The notes under the pieces were generated by a model, which had not been told where the DNA came from, did not search any database, and saw only the letters and a program-made list of their open reading frames with translations. 64,000 nt of DNA, taken from positions 42,258,008 through 42,322,007 of the forward strand of contig CM043800.1 in NCBI GenBank assembly GCA_023974075.1, given 5' to 3'. Position numbers and translations under genes: made by a program. The stretch is from Chaenocephalus aceratus (taxonomy: Eukaryota; Chordata; Actinopteri; Perciformes; Channichthyidae). Shown piece by piece: positions 33,578-43,507 of this stretch (positions are counted from its first letter, which is position 1; every line of letters starts with the position of its first letter).

Positions 33578-34480
33578 CATTTCTGTTTTTCCTGTACGAC
33601 TAGTCGCTCTCGTCACTCTTTGCTAATCAGTGCTAATGCTAACGCTTCTGTAAACATACTGCCGGCTCCTGCCCTCACGTGCTGCAGTCAGTGAGTGTTG
33701 CCAGGTATACTTATTATAAGCCACATTGGGCTTATCTTTCTGTAAAGTTGCTTGGTAGTAAGTAATAATGGTTGTTGCGGGAGTGAGCTTGTAGATAGGT
33801 TATTTTCAAATAGCCGACCCGACATATATAGGTTTAAAGTACTCATGTACTTTTACGCTTGTTTTCATAGACCTGGTTGCTTATTCCTTCCGCAAAAACT
33901 GGCAACACTAGTGGCGGCAGCGTTAACACTGCATGAGAGGAGGAGAGACAGACAGAACACTACCATGTGGATGTGATCATGGTGCTTTAATGTTAAATGT
34001 ATAGAGTATATTTGCTTTACATCGTTTAAGTATGATTGACATTGCAAGTTGGTATTATTCAGAAGCAAAATAATAAAAAAATGTAAAAAAATCCCCAAAA
34101 AAAAAAATCGGCTTGACGTCATAGGATCGCCGTAATTTAGAAATGAGATCGCATAGGTGTCTGAATCGAGATCACGATCTTTTTTCGATTAATCGTGCAG
34201 CCCTACTGTATGATCAGTCTCTGTTGTGTTCATCTACCGGGATACAAACCGGAGGAGCCAGGCATGGAGGGAGGTGGCAGAGACAGTGGATGAAACTGGT
34301 AGGTTTTCGCCTGTTTGGGGATTTTATATCCAGTTTACTTTGTTTTAACATTGCTATTGTATGCCGGGGGCGGGCGGGAGATTCCTGATTGGTTGTTGGT
34401 CGCCTTGGGCGCGAGAAATCGCCAAGCCTCAGACACGCCCAGCTTCAAGATTTTTTGATGCCTGTAGTGTAGACGGGCCG

Positions 34481-34525
34481 TGAGACCTGTAACACACCTT
34501 GCACACAGGCTCTAGGGCCGTCACA
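34481..34525 (-). mobile_element. Gypsy LTR, start of U3 (split LTR)
   Basis: The minus strand opens TGTGACGGCCCTAGAG at 34525, like TGTGACGACCCC at 5002. A polypurine tract TTGTATGGGGGGGGC sits at 34526-34540. Confidence 0.6.
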
Positions 34526-34970
34526 GCCCCCCCCATACAATCTGGGTCCCCATCGGAACCCTGGTACCTACACACAAACGAAAACACCCTACAAAGAACA
34601 TGGCGCCCACAACAACGAAGAAAAAAATAAACAAGTCACTGACTAGTTCAGCTAACTATAACGCGTTACATTTTTCTTCCCTTTTTTTTTTTTTTTCTTT
34701 CCCGCCATGCTCCGGAACCTGGAAGACACCCCGACCTGGTAAACCGGTTCGCCAGCAAAATATGCGACACTCTCCTGAAGCGAATACCCCTGAGCACGAC
34801 CTCTCATCTCACCACCACAAAGAAACACTCTCCCTTAGACCCTCCAGAGACGCATCAGGACGCTGTTCCTCCACCAGCTCAGCGTGAGAAACCGACCAGG
34901 GAATCTCGAGACACGTCACCCCATGCTGCGGTGAGGCCTCATCGATTTCAGCTGTGCTCCTGACCTCTGT

Positions 34971-35291
34971 CTACCCACGTTTCATTCCCCGTGTCACAGG
35001 GCATGCTTTAAACACGTCAGGGTACTCAGTTTCGCCCTTGTCTGGCTTAATACTAACCAGGGGCACTGGCGCCATAATAGCAGGAGGTGCCCCATCAGCC
35101 CACACACGACTTCCTGGAATGTCGTTACCCAGTATCATCGTGACCCCATCTATGGGCAGAGCGGGCCACACGCCAACCGCTACTTCACCCTGAAACGGAT
35201 CCGAACACAGCATCATTTTATGGAGAGGCACCCGAAGAACATTTAATCCGAATCCAAGTATCGGAATGAACAACCCCATGTATGTGTTCAT
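34971..35291 (-). pseudogene. Gypsy protease-region fragment
   Basis: The frame carries GVWPALPIDGVTMILGND and then SRVWADGAPP, nearly the same words as the 5827-5720 fragment. This block follows the aspartic protease in Gmr1-type gypsy polyproteins. It continues YPDVFKACPVTR and then decays. Confidence 0.6.
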
Positions 35292-35357
35292 GGTAAGGCA
35301 GATGCCAAAAACGAATCAAATGATCCAGTGTCTCGTAATATTTGTACCCGCACCTTC

Positions 35358-36816
35358 TCAGCCGCTCCCCACCAGAGAAACAAAATCTTCAGTCATGAAA
35401 GGCAAATAAGACTGTAGTTCTGGGCTAGACCCCTGTGGTTTCAACTCGCCGTCTAAACACCCAGTCACCTGCTCAGCGACAGGTGCCACGAACATTGCTG
35501 GCCTGGGACTACCACTAGTCCCTTCCTGCTCAGCTTTAGCCTTAAATGCATTGCAGTCTTTTCTCCAGTGCCCTTGCTCATGACAGTAATGACACACATT
35601 GTCAGGCTCACGTGCACCACGTCCATACCCACTGTCCTGCCCAGCAGGTCTCACTGGACGACCAGACCACGCTCCCATACCCAAGGAATTTCCACCGTGA
35701 CTGCCTTGTATGGCAACACCTCCACCAACGTGTGTCAAAACATAGTCATCTGCTAATGCAGCAGCTTCAGCTGCCGTCCTGACTGCGTGCTCACTGATAT
35801 ACACTGCAATGTGCTCCGGTACAGAATTTTTGAATTGCTCCAAAATAACGAGATCCCTCAACGCCCCGTGAGAATCAACGTCAGTTGCCGCACACCAGCG
35901 ATCAAAATGGGTGGAAATATCCCGAGCAAACTCGAGGTGAGATTTATCACCTCTCTTCCAATTCCTAAACCGCTGACGATAAGCTTCAGGCACCAGCTCG
36001 TAAGCCCTGAGAACGGCAGATTTAACTCAATCATAGCGCAACTAGTCACTGCCACTTAAAGATGAATAAGCCTCCTGAGCCCTCCCGGTTAACACACACT
36101 GTAACAATAACACGCGAGTGGCCTCAGACCACCCCCTTACACCTGCGAGATGTTCAAACATTGAAAAATTAATTTCCGGATCCTTCTCATTAAACCTGGG
36201 CACCAGTCTCAAATCATTTAAGTCATCCACTGACCTCCCTGGGGCCCCGCTTTGACTAGCTGAATAATCAGGAAACAGGACATCAGCCGCTACTTTGCCC
36301 TCTCTAATTAATTCCAGTTTCTCCCTCTGAAACTCCAACTTAGCCTGCTCAGTTTCCTGCCTCAATTTCTCCAAGGACACCGCTCTTTCCAGCTCGATGC
36401 CCTGTCACATCTTCTCCACCGCCAACTCCTTTTCCATCTCCAACTCTAAGCGTAATCTGAGTAACTCCTTCTGTTGCTCGAAACTCAAAACCGCACTTTG
36501 ACCCGCCATTTATTTTGTGCGCCCGGGGACAGGAGTATCAGACACTTTACTTTTCAACAAACACGCCCTCAATTTCGCTTTCACCGACTCTTTCACTCTT
36601 TTATGGCCAACTTCAAACCCATAATACTGAGCTATGTTCACCAATTGATCCTTGGTGCACTGATCCAAGAAACCTTCAGAAGGTGCAGCCACAAACGCCC
36701 CCACAACATCCTCCATATTTACCCAATAATAGCTATTCACACAGAGGAAATGCAATTTCTTAGCCCACCTGTGCACACAGTAGGAATGAGCAGCCCCGCT
36801 AGCTGACTTCCTAACC
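35358..36816 (-). pseudogene. Gypsy gag with CCHC knuckle
   Basis: Three frames cover the protein. They are an N-terminal part (36716-36510, MEDVVGAFVAAPSEGFLDQC), a lysine/glutamate coiled-coil middle (36380-36042) and a SCAN-like capsid C-terminus (35993-35700, YRQRFRNWKRGDKSHLEFAR). The last is followed by a zinc knuckle CHYCHEQGHWRKDC at about 35600. Frame changes separate the parts. The knuckle would bind genomic RNA in a live element. The protein is not intact. Confidence 0.7.
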
Positions 36817-36830
36817 ACAAACTTACTACA

Positions 36831-37339
36831 TTACTCCCCCCTAGTCTTCATGAAGCGTAGCGGTGGGTACTTATGCACTTATAGCCCGCTGGACCGAGAG
36901 AGCCGACCAGATAATCGGCAACCCGATTTTGTGTGCGTGTGTGTGTGTGTGTGTGATGGATCGTTGGAGCTATGTGCAACTCAAGGCATATTATGCTCGA
37001 ACGGGAGCTGCCTGGAAGCTGCAATCATGTTGCACACTATCCGTGCTGAGTGTGCTGACTTCTCGTACAATGTCCCACTGTCTGCTTCCTGCATAAAGTC
37101 AAGTGCTCGGCGTAGTTGTGGCGAAATGTCGCTCCTCTGTTTTCATTTAAACGGCTCCTTATATCCGTTAGCGCAGCTAGCTAGCACCAGATGCTAACAA
37201 CAACAATGCACGTAAGGTCTCTCTCTCGCTCGCTCGGACCACACATACACACACCCTCCCGGTCCTCCCGATGGCCAGTCGGTACCTGCCGGTGAGCGTG
37301 GAGGTGTGGTCTGCCACAAGCGGGCGGCAGGACCGGGGC
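36831..37339. other. Unassigned repeat-derived sequence
   Basis: A short (GT)n lies at 36932-36955. Two overlapping 77-115 codon frames have no recognised domain. I infer flank of the hAT end that follows. Confidence 0.3.
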
Positions 37340-37491
37340 TGTCGGCATCAGCTTGTAGACGGTATTTTAAACTTGATGCGCTCTGAAACTACGGGGCGGC
37401 CGAGGAAAAAAAATACACATGCGTTAATCGTGTTACAATAATTAGTGGCGTTAATTATTTGTTGCGTTATTAACGCGTTAACTTGACAGCC

Positions 37492-37493
<2 letters not shown>
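37340..37493. mobile_element. hAT-like terminal fragment
   Basis: ACTACGGGGCGGCCGAGGA leads to a TTAATTA-rich tract ending GTTAACTTGACAGCCCTA. A partial copy (same ACTACGGGGCGGCCGAGGA word) is at 55064-55130. Confidence 0.5.

Positions 37494-37524
<31 letters not shown>
37494..37524. repeat. (TA)n microsatellite
   Basis: Pure TA dinucleotide run of about 30 bp. Confidence 0.95.
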
Positions 37525-37526
<2 letters not shown>

Positions 37527-37529
37527 CCA

Positions 37530-38390
37530 CTGTCTAATGACCAATCCTTGTGTTTCTTGGCCCAAACAATTTTCTTCTTGTTGTTCATCCTCAGTAGTGG
37601 ATCTTTGCAGCAATTGGACGTTGAAGGCCTGATTCACGCAGTCTCCTCTGAACAGTGGATGTTGAGATTGTCTGCTACTTGAGCTCTGTGATAATTTATG
37701 AGGGCTCTAATCTGAGGTGCTTTAATTTGTGGTTTCTGAGGCTGGTAACTCTGATGTGTTTATCCTCTGAGCAGAGGTAACTCTTGCTCTTCCTTTCCCG
37801 GGGGGGGTCCTCGTGAGAGCCAGTCTCATCATAGCGTTCCATGGTTTTTGCGACTGCACTTGAGGATACATTCAAAGTTCTTGACATTTTCCGGATCGAC
37901 TGGCCTTCATTTCTTAAAGTGATGATGGACGGTCGCTTCTCTTTACTGAGTTGAGTGGTTCTTGTATAATATGGATTACAAAAGCAGTCAAATAGGGCTT
38001 TCCACTGTGCACTAACTCTACCTCTGCACAACACAACTGATGGTCTCAGACACATTCAGAAGGCAAGTCATTCCACGCATTGACTCTTGACAAGGCACAC
38101 GTGTTAATTGAAAACCATTCCAGGTGACAACCTCATGAAGCTGACTGAGAGAAGCCAAGAGTGTGCAAAGCTGTCATCAAGGCAAAAGGGGCTACTTTGA
38201 AGAATCTAACATAAAAATCATATTCTTGATTTTTTTAACACTTTTTTGTTAACTAGATAATTCCATATGTGTTCTTTCATAGTTTTGATGTCTTCAGTGT
38301 TAATCTACAAAGTAGAAACAAATTAAAATAAACAAAAAAACATTGAATGAGAAGGCGTCCAAACTTTTGACAGGTACTGTATATAAAAAA
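37530..38390 (-). mobile_element. Tc1-like composite fragment in gene A intron
   Basis: The minus strand carries a Tc1 helix-turn-helix exon (38000-37700) with KEKRPSIITLRNEGQSIRKM, broken by stops. In contrast, 38135-38205 on the plus strand matches a Tc1 C-terminus (a VCKAVIKAKGATLKNL-like stretch). The right side ends in TTTTGACAGGTACTGTATAT, a Tc1-type terminus. A sister copy at 55620-56390 sits at the same place in gene B, so it predates the gene duplication. Confidence 0.65.
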
Positions 38391-38956
38391 ACACACATAT
38401 TTGAACATTTAGCAGGTTCCCTCATCTATAATCATTTATACAAGCGCAACTTTGAACATGTATAGCAGTAAAATGCAACATACAAAATAATCAAGAAACA
38501 ACATAAATTAAACACTAAGAGGAACGTTTTACTGCACCATCATTACTGTTACATAGGAAGGTGCCGTCAAATGTTCTGTTAATACTTGCATACTTTTACC
38601 TAAATAAGGTTTGAATGCAGGATTTTAATTTGTAACAGTATTTTCATTCTATACTGTAGGCGTAGTGTATCTGTGAATGATCCCAAATACAATTCCTTGT
38701 TTACATTGCAGCTAGTACTACGCCAGAGGAAAAAACCCTTTTACATTTTTAACTGGAAGTGGAAAGGGGCTGGGCTACATGAGGTGACTTGAGCCAACAG
38801 AAATACACAATAGGTGGGACTAAGAAAGATAATGTGAAAATATAAAAACAAAGGCATTAATTAGGGCTGCAAAATGTCCCCCATTGTAGTGGTGATGAGG
38901 TTTTTAAATGCTAACACTTAACAGTTTGTTCTGACTGTGTTTCCTGTTTCCTGCAG

Positions 38957-40290
38957 ACGTCCAGCAGCTGGTGGTGGTTAAAGAAGAGCCTCTCCCTGAC
39001 CAGCAGGAGTGGAGCACCAGTCTGGACCAGGAGGACCCAGAGCCCCCCCCACACATTAAGCAGGAACAGGAGGGAGAGCAGCTTCAGGAGCTGGAGGAGG
39101 CTGATATCACCAAGTCCACTTTCACTCCAGACCCTGTGAAGAGTGAAGATGATGAAGAGAAACCTCAGTCCTTTCAGCCTCATCAAAGACAAACTGAACA
39201 CATGGAAACAGAAGCTGATGGAGATGACTGTCGAGGACCAGAACCAGCCAGGAACTCGGATCCAGAGAGCAGTTTACAACCAAAGACTGAGGACCACACT
39301 GAAGACTCTTCTGAACCTGACACTGGAGACTCTTCTGAACCTGACGCTGAAGACTCTTCTGAACCTGACTCTGAAGACTCTTCTGAACCTGACACTGGAG
39401 ACTCTTCTGAACCTGACACTGAAGACAGTGCTGATTGGAAAGAGATCAGAGAACTTGCCTCAGGCTCAAACTCACTGAAAAATAGACATGAATCTGTCAG
39501 TGATCCACAACGTAGTGCTGAAAAGAAACCATTCAGCTGCTCAGTCTGTGAGAAAGCTTTTTTGTGGAGTGGACATTTAAAGACAGAAATGAGAGTCCAC
39601 ACAGGAGAGAACCCATTCACCTGCTCAGTCTGTAAGAAAGCTTTTTCACCTAGGGTAACTTTAAATGAGCACATGACAATCCACACAGGAGAGAAACCAT
39701 TCACCTGTACAGTCTGTCACAAAGCTTTTTCACAGAGGGTAAGTTTAAAGAGACACATGAGAGTCCACACAGGAGAGAAACCATTCACCTGCTCAGTCTG
39801 TAAGAAAGCTTTTTCACAGAGGGTAACTTTAAATGAGCACATGACAATCCACACAGGAGAGAAACCATTCACCTGTACAGTCTGTCACAAAGCTTTTTCA
39901 CAGAGGGTAAGTTTAAAGAGACACATGAGAGTCCACACAGGAGAGAAACCATTCACCTGCTCAGTCTGTAAGAAAGCTTTTTCACGGAGTGGACATTTAA
40001 AGGACCACATGAGAATCCACACAGGAGAGAAACTATTCACCTGCTCAGTCTGTAAGAAAGCTTTTTCACGGAGTGGACATTTAAAGGACCACATGAGAAT
40101 CCACACAGGAGAGAAACTATTCACCTGCTCAGTCTGTAAGAAAGCTTTTTCACGGAGTGGACATTTAAAGTCACACATGAGAGTCCACACAGGAGAGAAA
40201 CCATTCACCTGCTCAGTCTGTAAGAAAGCTTTTTCACATAGTGTAAGTTTAAAGTCACACATGAGAATCCACACAGGAGAGGAACAATAG
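38957..40290 (+). CDS. C2H2 zinc-finger gene A, exon 2 (nine fingers)
   Basis: A TTTCCTGCAG acceptor ends at 38956. The exon gives DVQQLVVVKEE, an acidic linker with five copies of an 8-residue repeat (DSSEPDxx, 39305-39425), and nine tandem 28-residue fingers from about 39529 to the stop at 40288. Finger 1 has Glu in place of its first zinc histidine. Fingers 2-9 keep all ligands. Linkers are HTGEKP, or HTGEKL twice. Predicted contact residues (-1,2,3,6) for fingers 2-9 are PVTE, QVSR, QVTE, QVSR, RGHD, RGHD, RGHS and HVSS. With exon 1 the protein is 502 residues. It is predicted to be a nuclear DNA-binding regulator; its targets are unknown. No KRAB domain is present. Confidence 0.85.
39613..40116 (+). 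repeat. Recent finger duplications in gene A
   Basis: Segment 39613-39780 (fingers 2-3) is nearly identical to 39781-39948 (fingers 4-5), differing mainly at CCTAGG versus CAGAGG. Segment 39949-40032 (finger 6) differs from 40033-40116 (finger 7) by one base at the linker. Confidence 0.9.
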
Positions 40291-40353
40291 ATCTGCAAAG
40301 TTTGTGACAAAAGATTTAAATGGCGTAATCATTTACAAAGACCAAGTGTGTTG
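40291..40353 (+). pseudogene. Relic tenth finger beyond the stop codon of gene A
   Basis: In frame after TAG the sequence reads ICKVCDKRFKWRNHLQRP. It has CxxC, the Phe, the Leu and the first His of a finger, with the second His replaced. The stop falls just before the finger, where a Pro-Phe would normally be. Gene B shows the same arrangement at 57865-57915. Confidence 0.75.
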
Positions 40354-42150
40354 GTAAGGGAATACATTTGTCTATTTTGTATCCTAATGCCGCTACATGT
40401 AATACGTTACTCCCTAAGCCTGTTTTTACCCACCTGCAACCGATTCGCTAATAATCAATCAATCAATCAATGTTTATTTATATAGCCCAATATCACAAAT
40501 GTTACATTTGTCTCAGTGGTCTTCACAGTGTGTACAATAATAATCACAAATGTTTATTTCTTCGACCCCTTGACTGGACTATTTCTAGTTTAATAATCGT
40601 TACATCTCCTCAAGACCAAGTTCCCGTGTCCTGCCTTTCACCTGCTGATCACCCACTGCTCATTTAAGGTGGACTCACCTTTACAATGGACCAGCTAGTC
40701 TTAGTGTCTTAATGCTAACGTTTTGTAAAGTGATGCTAGACCAACAACGTGCTGTTGGGCTGTGTGCTCTCTGCAGGACGGTGTCTGTACTCAAAGATTG
40801 TTGATGAAATGAGAGCTTCATTCTGTTTTTGTTGTCTAAACAACGCCAACAGAGCGATACGTCTTCTTTCCAGCAGCTGACATAAATGTTACATCATGCA
40901 GTTCAACTGTCATCGACATATTAGAGATTCAAAACAGCAATGTGTGAGATAAGGCTAGTAATTGACTATTTCAACAGAATGTGAAGAGGTTACAGTCTTG
41001 AGGCCATGTCCAATATGTTTGTGTTTTGTTTGATTAAATCGACTGAAATGAGCAATCAATGACTCAATTATTCTGAATTACTGTCATTACATTGTGGATT
41101 TTCATTGCAATATTAGAACGCATAAAACCCAACTTTATTTCTTCCAAGTTGCGGGTGTTCATTGTTTAGAAGTCCGTTGTTTTTCATCCAAGCTTCCACT
41201 GCGTGCTCCGATAATGCTGAAAGTATCTGTTGTATGCTTTACCTACTCCAGTAACAAAAGTGTAATTCACTGGACAGAGACATGAGATAGTGGATGGATC
41301 CAGAGGAGAACCAGAAGATAGTCCGCATAGAGCCTTCAGGCTCTGAAAATGATCAGGGATAGAGCTAGAAAAAAAACCCAAAAACCTGAATAGAGCTAGA
41401 AGATAGCAAAGCCAAGAAAGACCCAGACAGGAAGGAGCCAAAAGAGTTTGTATTTTTTATTTTTTAATATTCAAGCTCTTCTCTTAAGATATTAGAACTT
41501 CCTATCTCAACATGTATCCTTTTATGCATTAAAAAAACCTTACATTTTTGCTGCTAATTATTGAGATTGTTCCACAGCTTTATCTTAAATATTTAGACTG
41601 TTGTCTTTACATATAGATTACATAGGATGAACAGCACGATCCACTCTGCTGGATTCTGCCCAAATCGGCTCCAAATGCATGCAAACATCTCGCTGTATCC
41701 AAACTCCTGCAGTTGTATTGTTCTGGATTCATAGTGAAGTGTATTAGATGTTCTGCACTCTTATTGTTATGCATTTAATATAAAGTGAAATACCCATAAA
41801 GTCAGAAAATAAAAGAGTCTCACTTAAGGAAAAAGGTTCTGAACCAGTGAGAGTTCTTAATTTGCACATAAACATGGTCAAATATTTAAAGTTGTGACCA
41901 GATGGTGTCGCCCTAATCCTTGTATCTACGGTCCATTTGTTTTTCTTTATTACACAAGTTAGCGGAAGAGCGTCTGAGAGGCCTTTTTGTTTTTGTAGGT
42001 TTACCTTACTAAATGATGAGTCATTGGAGCAGAAGGCGGGGCGAAACTATCGGAAGTGATTTCAAAACAAAAGCCCTCGTTTGCTTGGAACGTGATAATA
42101 TTATAAACAAGGTGAATTTAGCGATCACAACGAAAACGGCCAAGACACAT
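40354..42150 (+). other. Gene A 3' flank, duplicated with gene B
   Basis: Matches 57916-59615 with scattered substitutions to the last shared words near GATAATATTATAAACAAGGTG. It probably includes the 3' UTR. Minus-strand frames 41441-41184 and 58949-58641 are shared by both copies, but I see no domain and no splice sites, so I leave them as non-coding. Confidence 0.6.
40458..40537 (-). mobile_element. 80-bp tail fragment of L2-type LINE with target duplication
   Basis: The sequence from the (ATTG)n tail to GTGTACA equals the 3' end of 16778-18050. TAATAATCA occurs on both sides (40449-40457 and 40538-40546). Gene B has the empty site at about 58014-58024. Confidence 0.9.
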
Positions 42151-42299
42151 ATTAGTAGTAGTAACCATACTGTTTCAATCAAATTAGTATGCATGAAAAA
42201 GTGACAGGTGGAAACGCCCCCAATTATGCAAATGAGCTACGTCCGTCTCCCATTGGCCAATGAGCAAAGTCCCGCCTCCCATTCTTAGATGTGTGTGTT

Positions 42300-42595
42300 A
42301 TCAGATTGGTGTGAAATGCCCCCGGCGTAGTTCTTTGATGTATTGATTAAGATAGTTAAGGTATTTGACCCTTGCCCTGAGAGTGGAATAATTAGACTGC
42401 AATCAGATATGAATGAAATGCCCCAGGCAGTCCCTTTGTTGTATCGTTCTTTGATGTATTGATTAAGATAGTCTCTTTGACCCCTGCCCCTCAGAGCCCT
42501 TTGTTGTCTAATCTAATTAGCCTTTGATGTTTGCCCTTTGATGTGATGTGTAATTTCACATTGGTCAAAGCCTTTGATGTTAATCTCTGTATAAA
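42300..42595 (+). promoter_or_regulatory. TATA box with cluster of CTTTGATG motifs
   Basis: TATAAA is at 42590-42595. CTTTGATG occurs at 42333, 42449, 42522, 42536 and 42572, and a GGTCAAAG lies at 42563. The reverse complement CATCAAAG contains the TCF/LEF core. Two related blocks of about 75-85 bp (42310-42384 and 42411-42496) share GTATTGATTAAGATAGT. Confidence 0.45.
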
Positions 42596-42630
42596 TGAGC
42601 CTCCTGAGGCTATGGCCAGCGTATAGAGAT

Positions 42631-42792
42631 ATGCTCAAAACTAAATTTAAAAAAGACAGACAATTCAGCTTACCAAGTCAACCGTCTGAAGCGCCAGTCA
42701 AGAAACGAATGCAGCATTTGGGCCGGGTTCAGAGTACAGCCGAAAGATCTTATCTTAAAACTTATCTCGCGCCCTCTTTTTTGGTCATGTGA
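42631..42792 (+). CDS. Small basic ORF downstream of TATA box, unknown
   Basis: The frame is open from 42595, but that ATG overlaps the TATA box, so 42631 is the first start a transcript from it could contain. It gives 53 residues starting MLKTKFKKDRQFSLPSQPSE, rich in Lys and Arg with PVKKRMQHLGR in the middle. No domain was recognised. It is on the same strand as the next ORF, 200 bp upstream. It could be a chance frame. Confidence 0.3.
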   Translation: MLKTKFKKDRQFSLPSQPSEAPVKKRMQHLGRVQSTAERSYLKTYLAPSFLVM

Positions 42793-42989
42793 GCGTTCAT
42801 GTGTGTTGGAGGAGGGGCTCTGTAAGGAAGTCTGAAGGAAGGGGCATATTTCCCCCCCGGTTTGAATGCAAAAGACTCTGACTTTTCTCCAAGGGGCTCC
42901 GCCTACCACTCAACATAACAAGCCCCGCTTTTCCTCACCAGATCATTTAAAAATGAGAACCCCTCAAGGACATTTTGTGAGCAGCAACC

Positions 42990-43427
42990 ATGGATCTGAG
43001 AAAAACCAAGTCTCTCCCCGCGAGCTGCAGCACGGAGCAAACGCCTGGAGGACCTCCATCCTCTCCTACAATTTGGACACCAGATCTGGACAGCGCTATG
43101 GCTGGCATTGATATTACAGGATGGTTGAATATGTATCAACCTCCATCTACTCTCGACTCTTCAGGGGAATCAACAGCAGTAGGCATTGATTCGCCATGCT
43201 TTCCTTGTGCTCCCGAGGGTGATGCTACAGAACGTGCTAGGACATCGGCATTCCTGAATACGGTAAAAGCAGTTGTAGTTCATCTGTTGGATAGAGTCGT
43301 GTACCTTTACAGAAAGGAAAAATGTTACGGATGTCAAGTCGATCACCCCAGTCAGATGCAGCACGAGTGTTTAACTCGTGCTGCGAGTGCCCCAATACTG
43401 TGCCCCTTACTGTGTATCGCTCACTGA
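42990..43427 (+). CDS. 145-residue ORF with Cys-His C-terminal motif, unknown
   Basis: ATG at 42990 lies in a good context (CAACCATGG). The first 80 residues are polar and proline/serine-rich (MDLRKTKSLPASCSTEQTPG). A helix-like stretch FLNTVKAVVVHLLDRVVYLY precedes a compact CYGCQVDHPSQMQHECL, which gives C-x2-C-x9-H-x-C spacing and a possible single zinc site. The last 17 residues look like run-on sequence. I recall similar HPSQ-x2-H-x-C endings in uncharacterised fish proteins but cannot name a family. It lies just outside the zinc-finger duplication. A viral or Maverick-type origin is possible but unproven. Confidence 0.45.
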   Translation: MDLRKTKSLPASCSTEQTPGGPPSSPTIWTPDLDSAMAGIDITGWLNMYQPPSTLDSSGESTAVGIDSPCFPCAPEGDATERARTSAFLNTVKAVVVHLLDRVVYLYRKEKCYGCQVDHPSQMQHECLTRAASAPILCPLLCIAH

Positions 43428-43507
43428 TTGGACGATGCAGCCCATGCACTGATATGATGCTTCTTGACATGAGAGCAGTTTCCCAGCGGACTGAAGAAAA
43501 CACATGA

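Larger units (their letters stand above)
30478..34205. mobile_element. hAT-like element (GGGCTGCACGATT family) in MADF exon
   Basis: The right end reads AATCGTGCAGCCCTA. The left part reads GAATCACGATTTT and GATCACGATTCTC, the usual subterminal text of this family. Flanks CTGTACGA (30470-30477) and CTGTATGA (34206-34213) match at 7 of 8. The left terminus is degraded. Contains a BED-finger hAT, an L2-type LINE and an acidic first exon. Confidence 0.6.
30444..34292 (+). pseudogene. MADF-domain exon interrupted by a 3.7-kb insertion
   Basis: The left piece, from an ATG at 30444, gives VVNHPVLYD after an early frame slip. The right piece (34206-34292) gives LYDQSL, a slipped Phe-Ile-Tyr, and YRDTNRRSQAWREVAETVDE, then a GTAGGT donor at about 34293. 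His-Pro-x-Leu-Tyr-Asp plus Ala-Trp-x-x-Val/Ile-Ala is the MADF signature. The two pieces share CTGTAYGA, which reads as the target duplication of the insertion at 30478-34205. Frameshifts show that it was dead or died afterwards. Confidence 0.6.
30108..34480. mobile_element. Harbinger-like element with MADF exon, split by a hAT
   Basis: Left end CGCCCCGTCTACACTACAG and right end CTGTAGTGTAGACGGGCCG are inverted copies. Flanking trinucleotides are TAA and TGA, a near-match to the 3-bp TWA duplications of PIF/Harbinger elements. Its only coding remnant is a MADF-type exon, consistent with the second protein such elements carry. Confidence 0.65.
34526..36830 (-). mobile_element. Gypsy internal region: gag and protease only
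   Basis: On the minus strand, gag runs from about 36816 to 35358 and a protease-end fragment from 35291 to 34971. About 450 bp of non-coding sequence then leads to the polypurine tract. Integrase and RT are deleted. The 5' LTR was not found before 36830. Same general type as the remnant at 4687-5830. Confidence 0.65.

Noticed and set aside
39183..39704. Minus-strand ORF opposite zinc-finger exon 2 (and 57177-58004 in gene B)
   Set aside because: Antisense shadow of the acidic and finger repeats.
41184..41441. Conserved minus-strand frame shared with 58641-58949
   Set aside because: Conservation is explained by the segmental duplication; no domain, start context or splice sites were seen.
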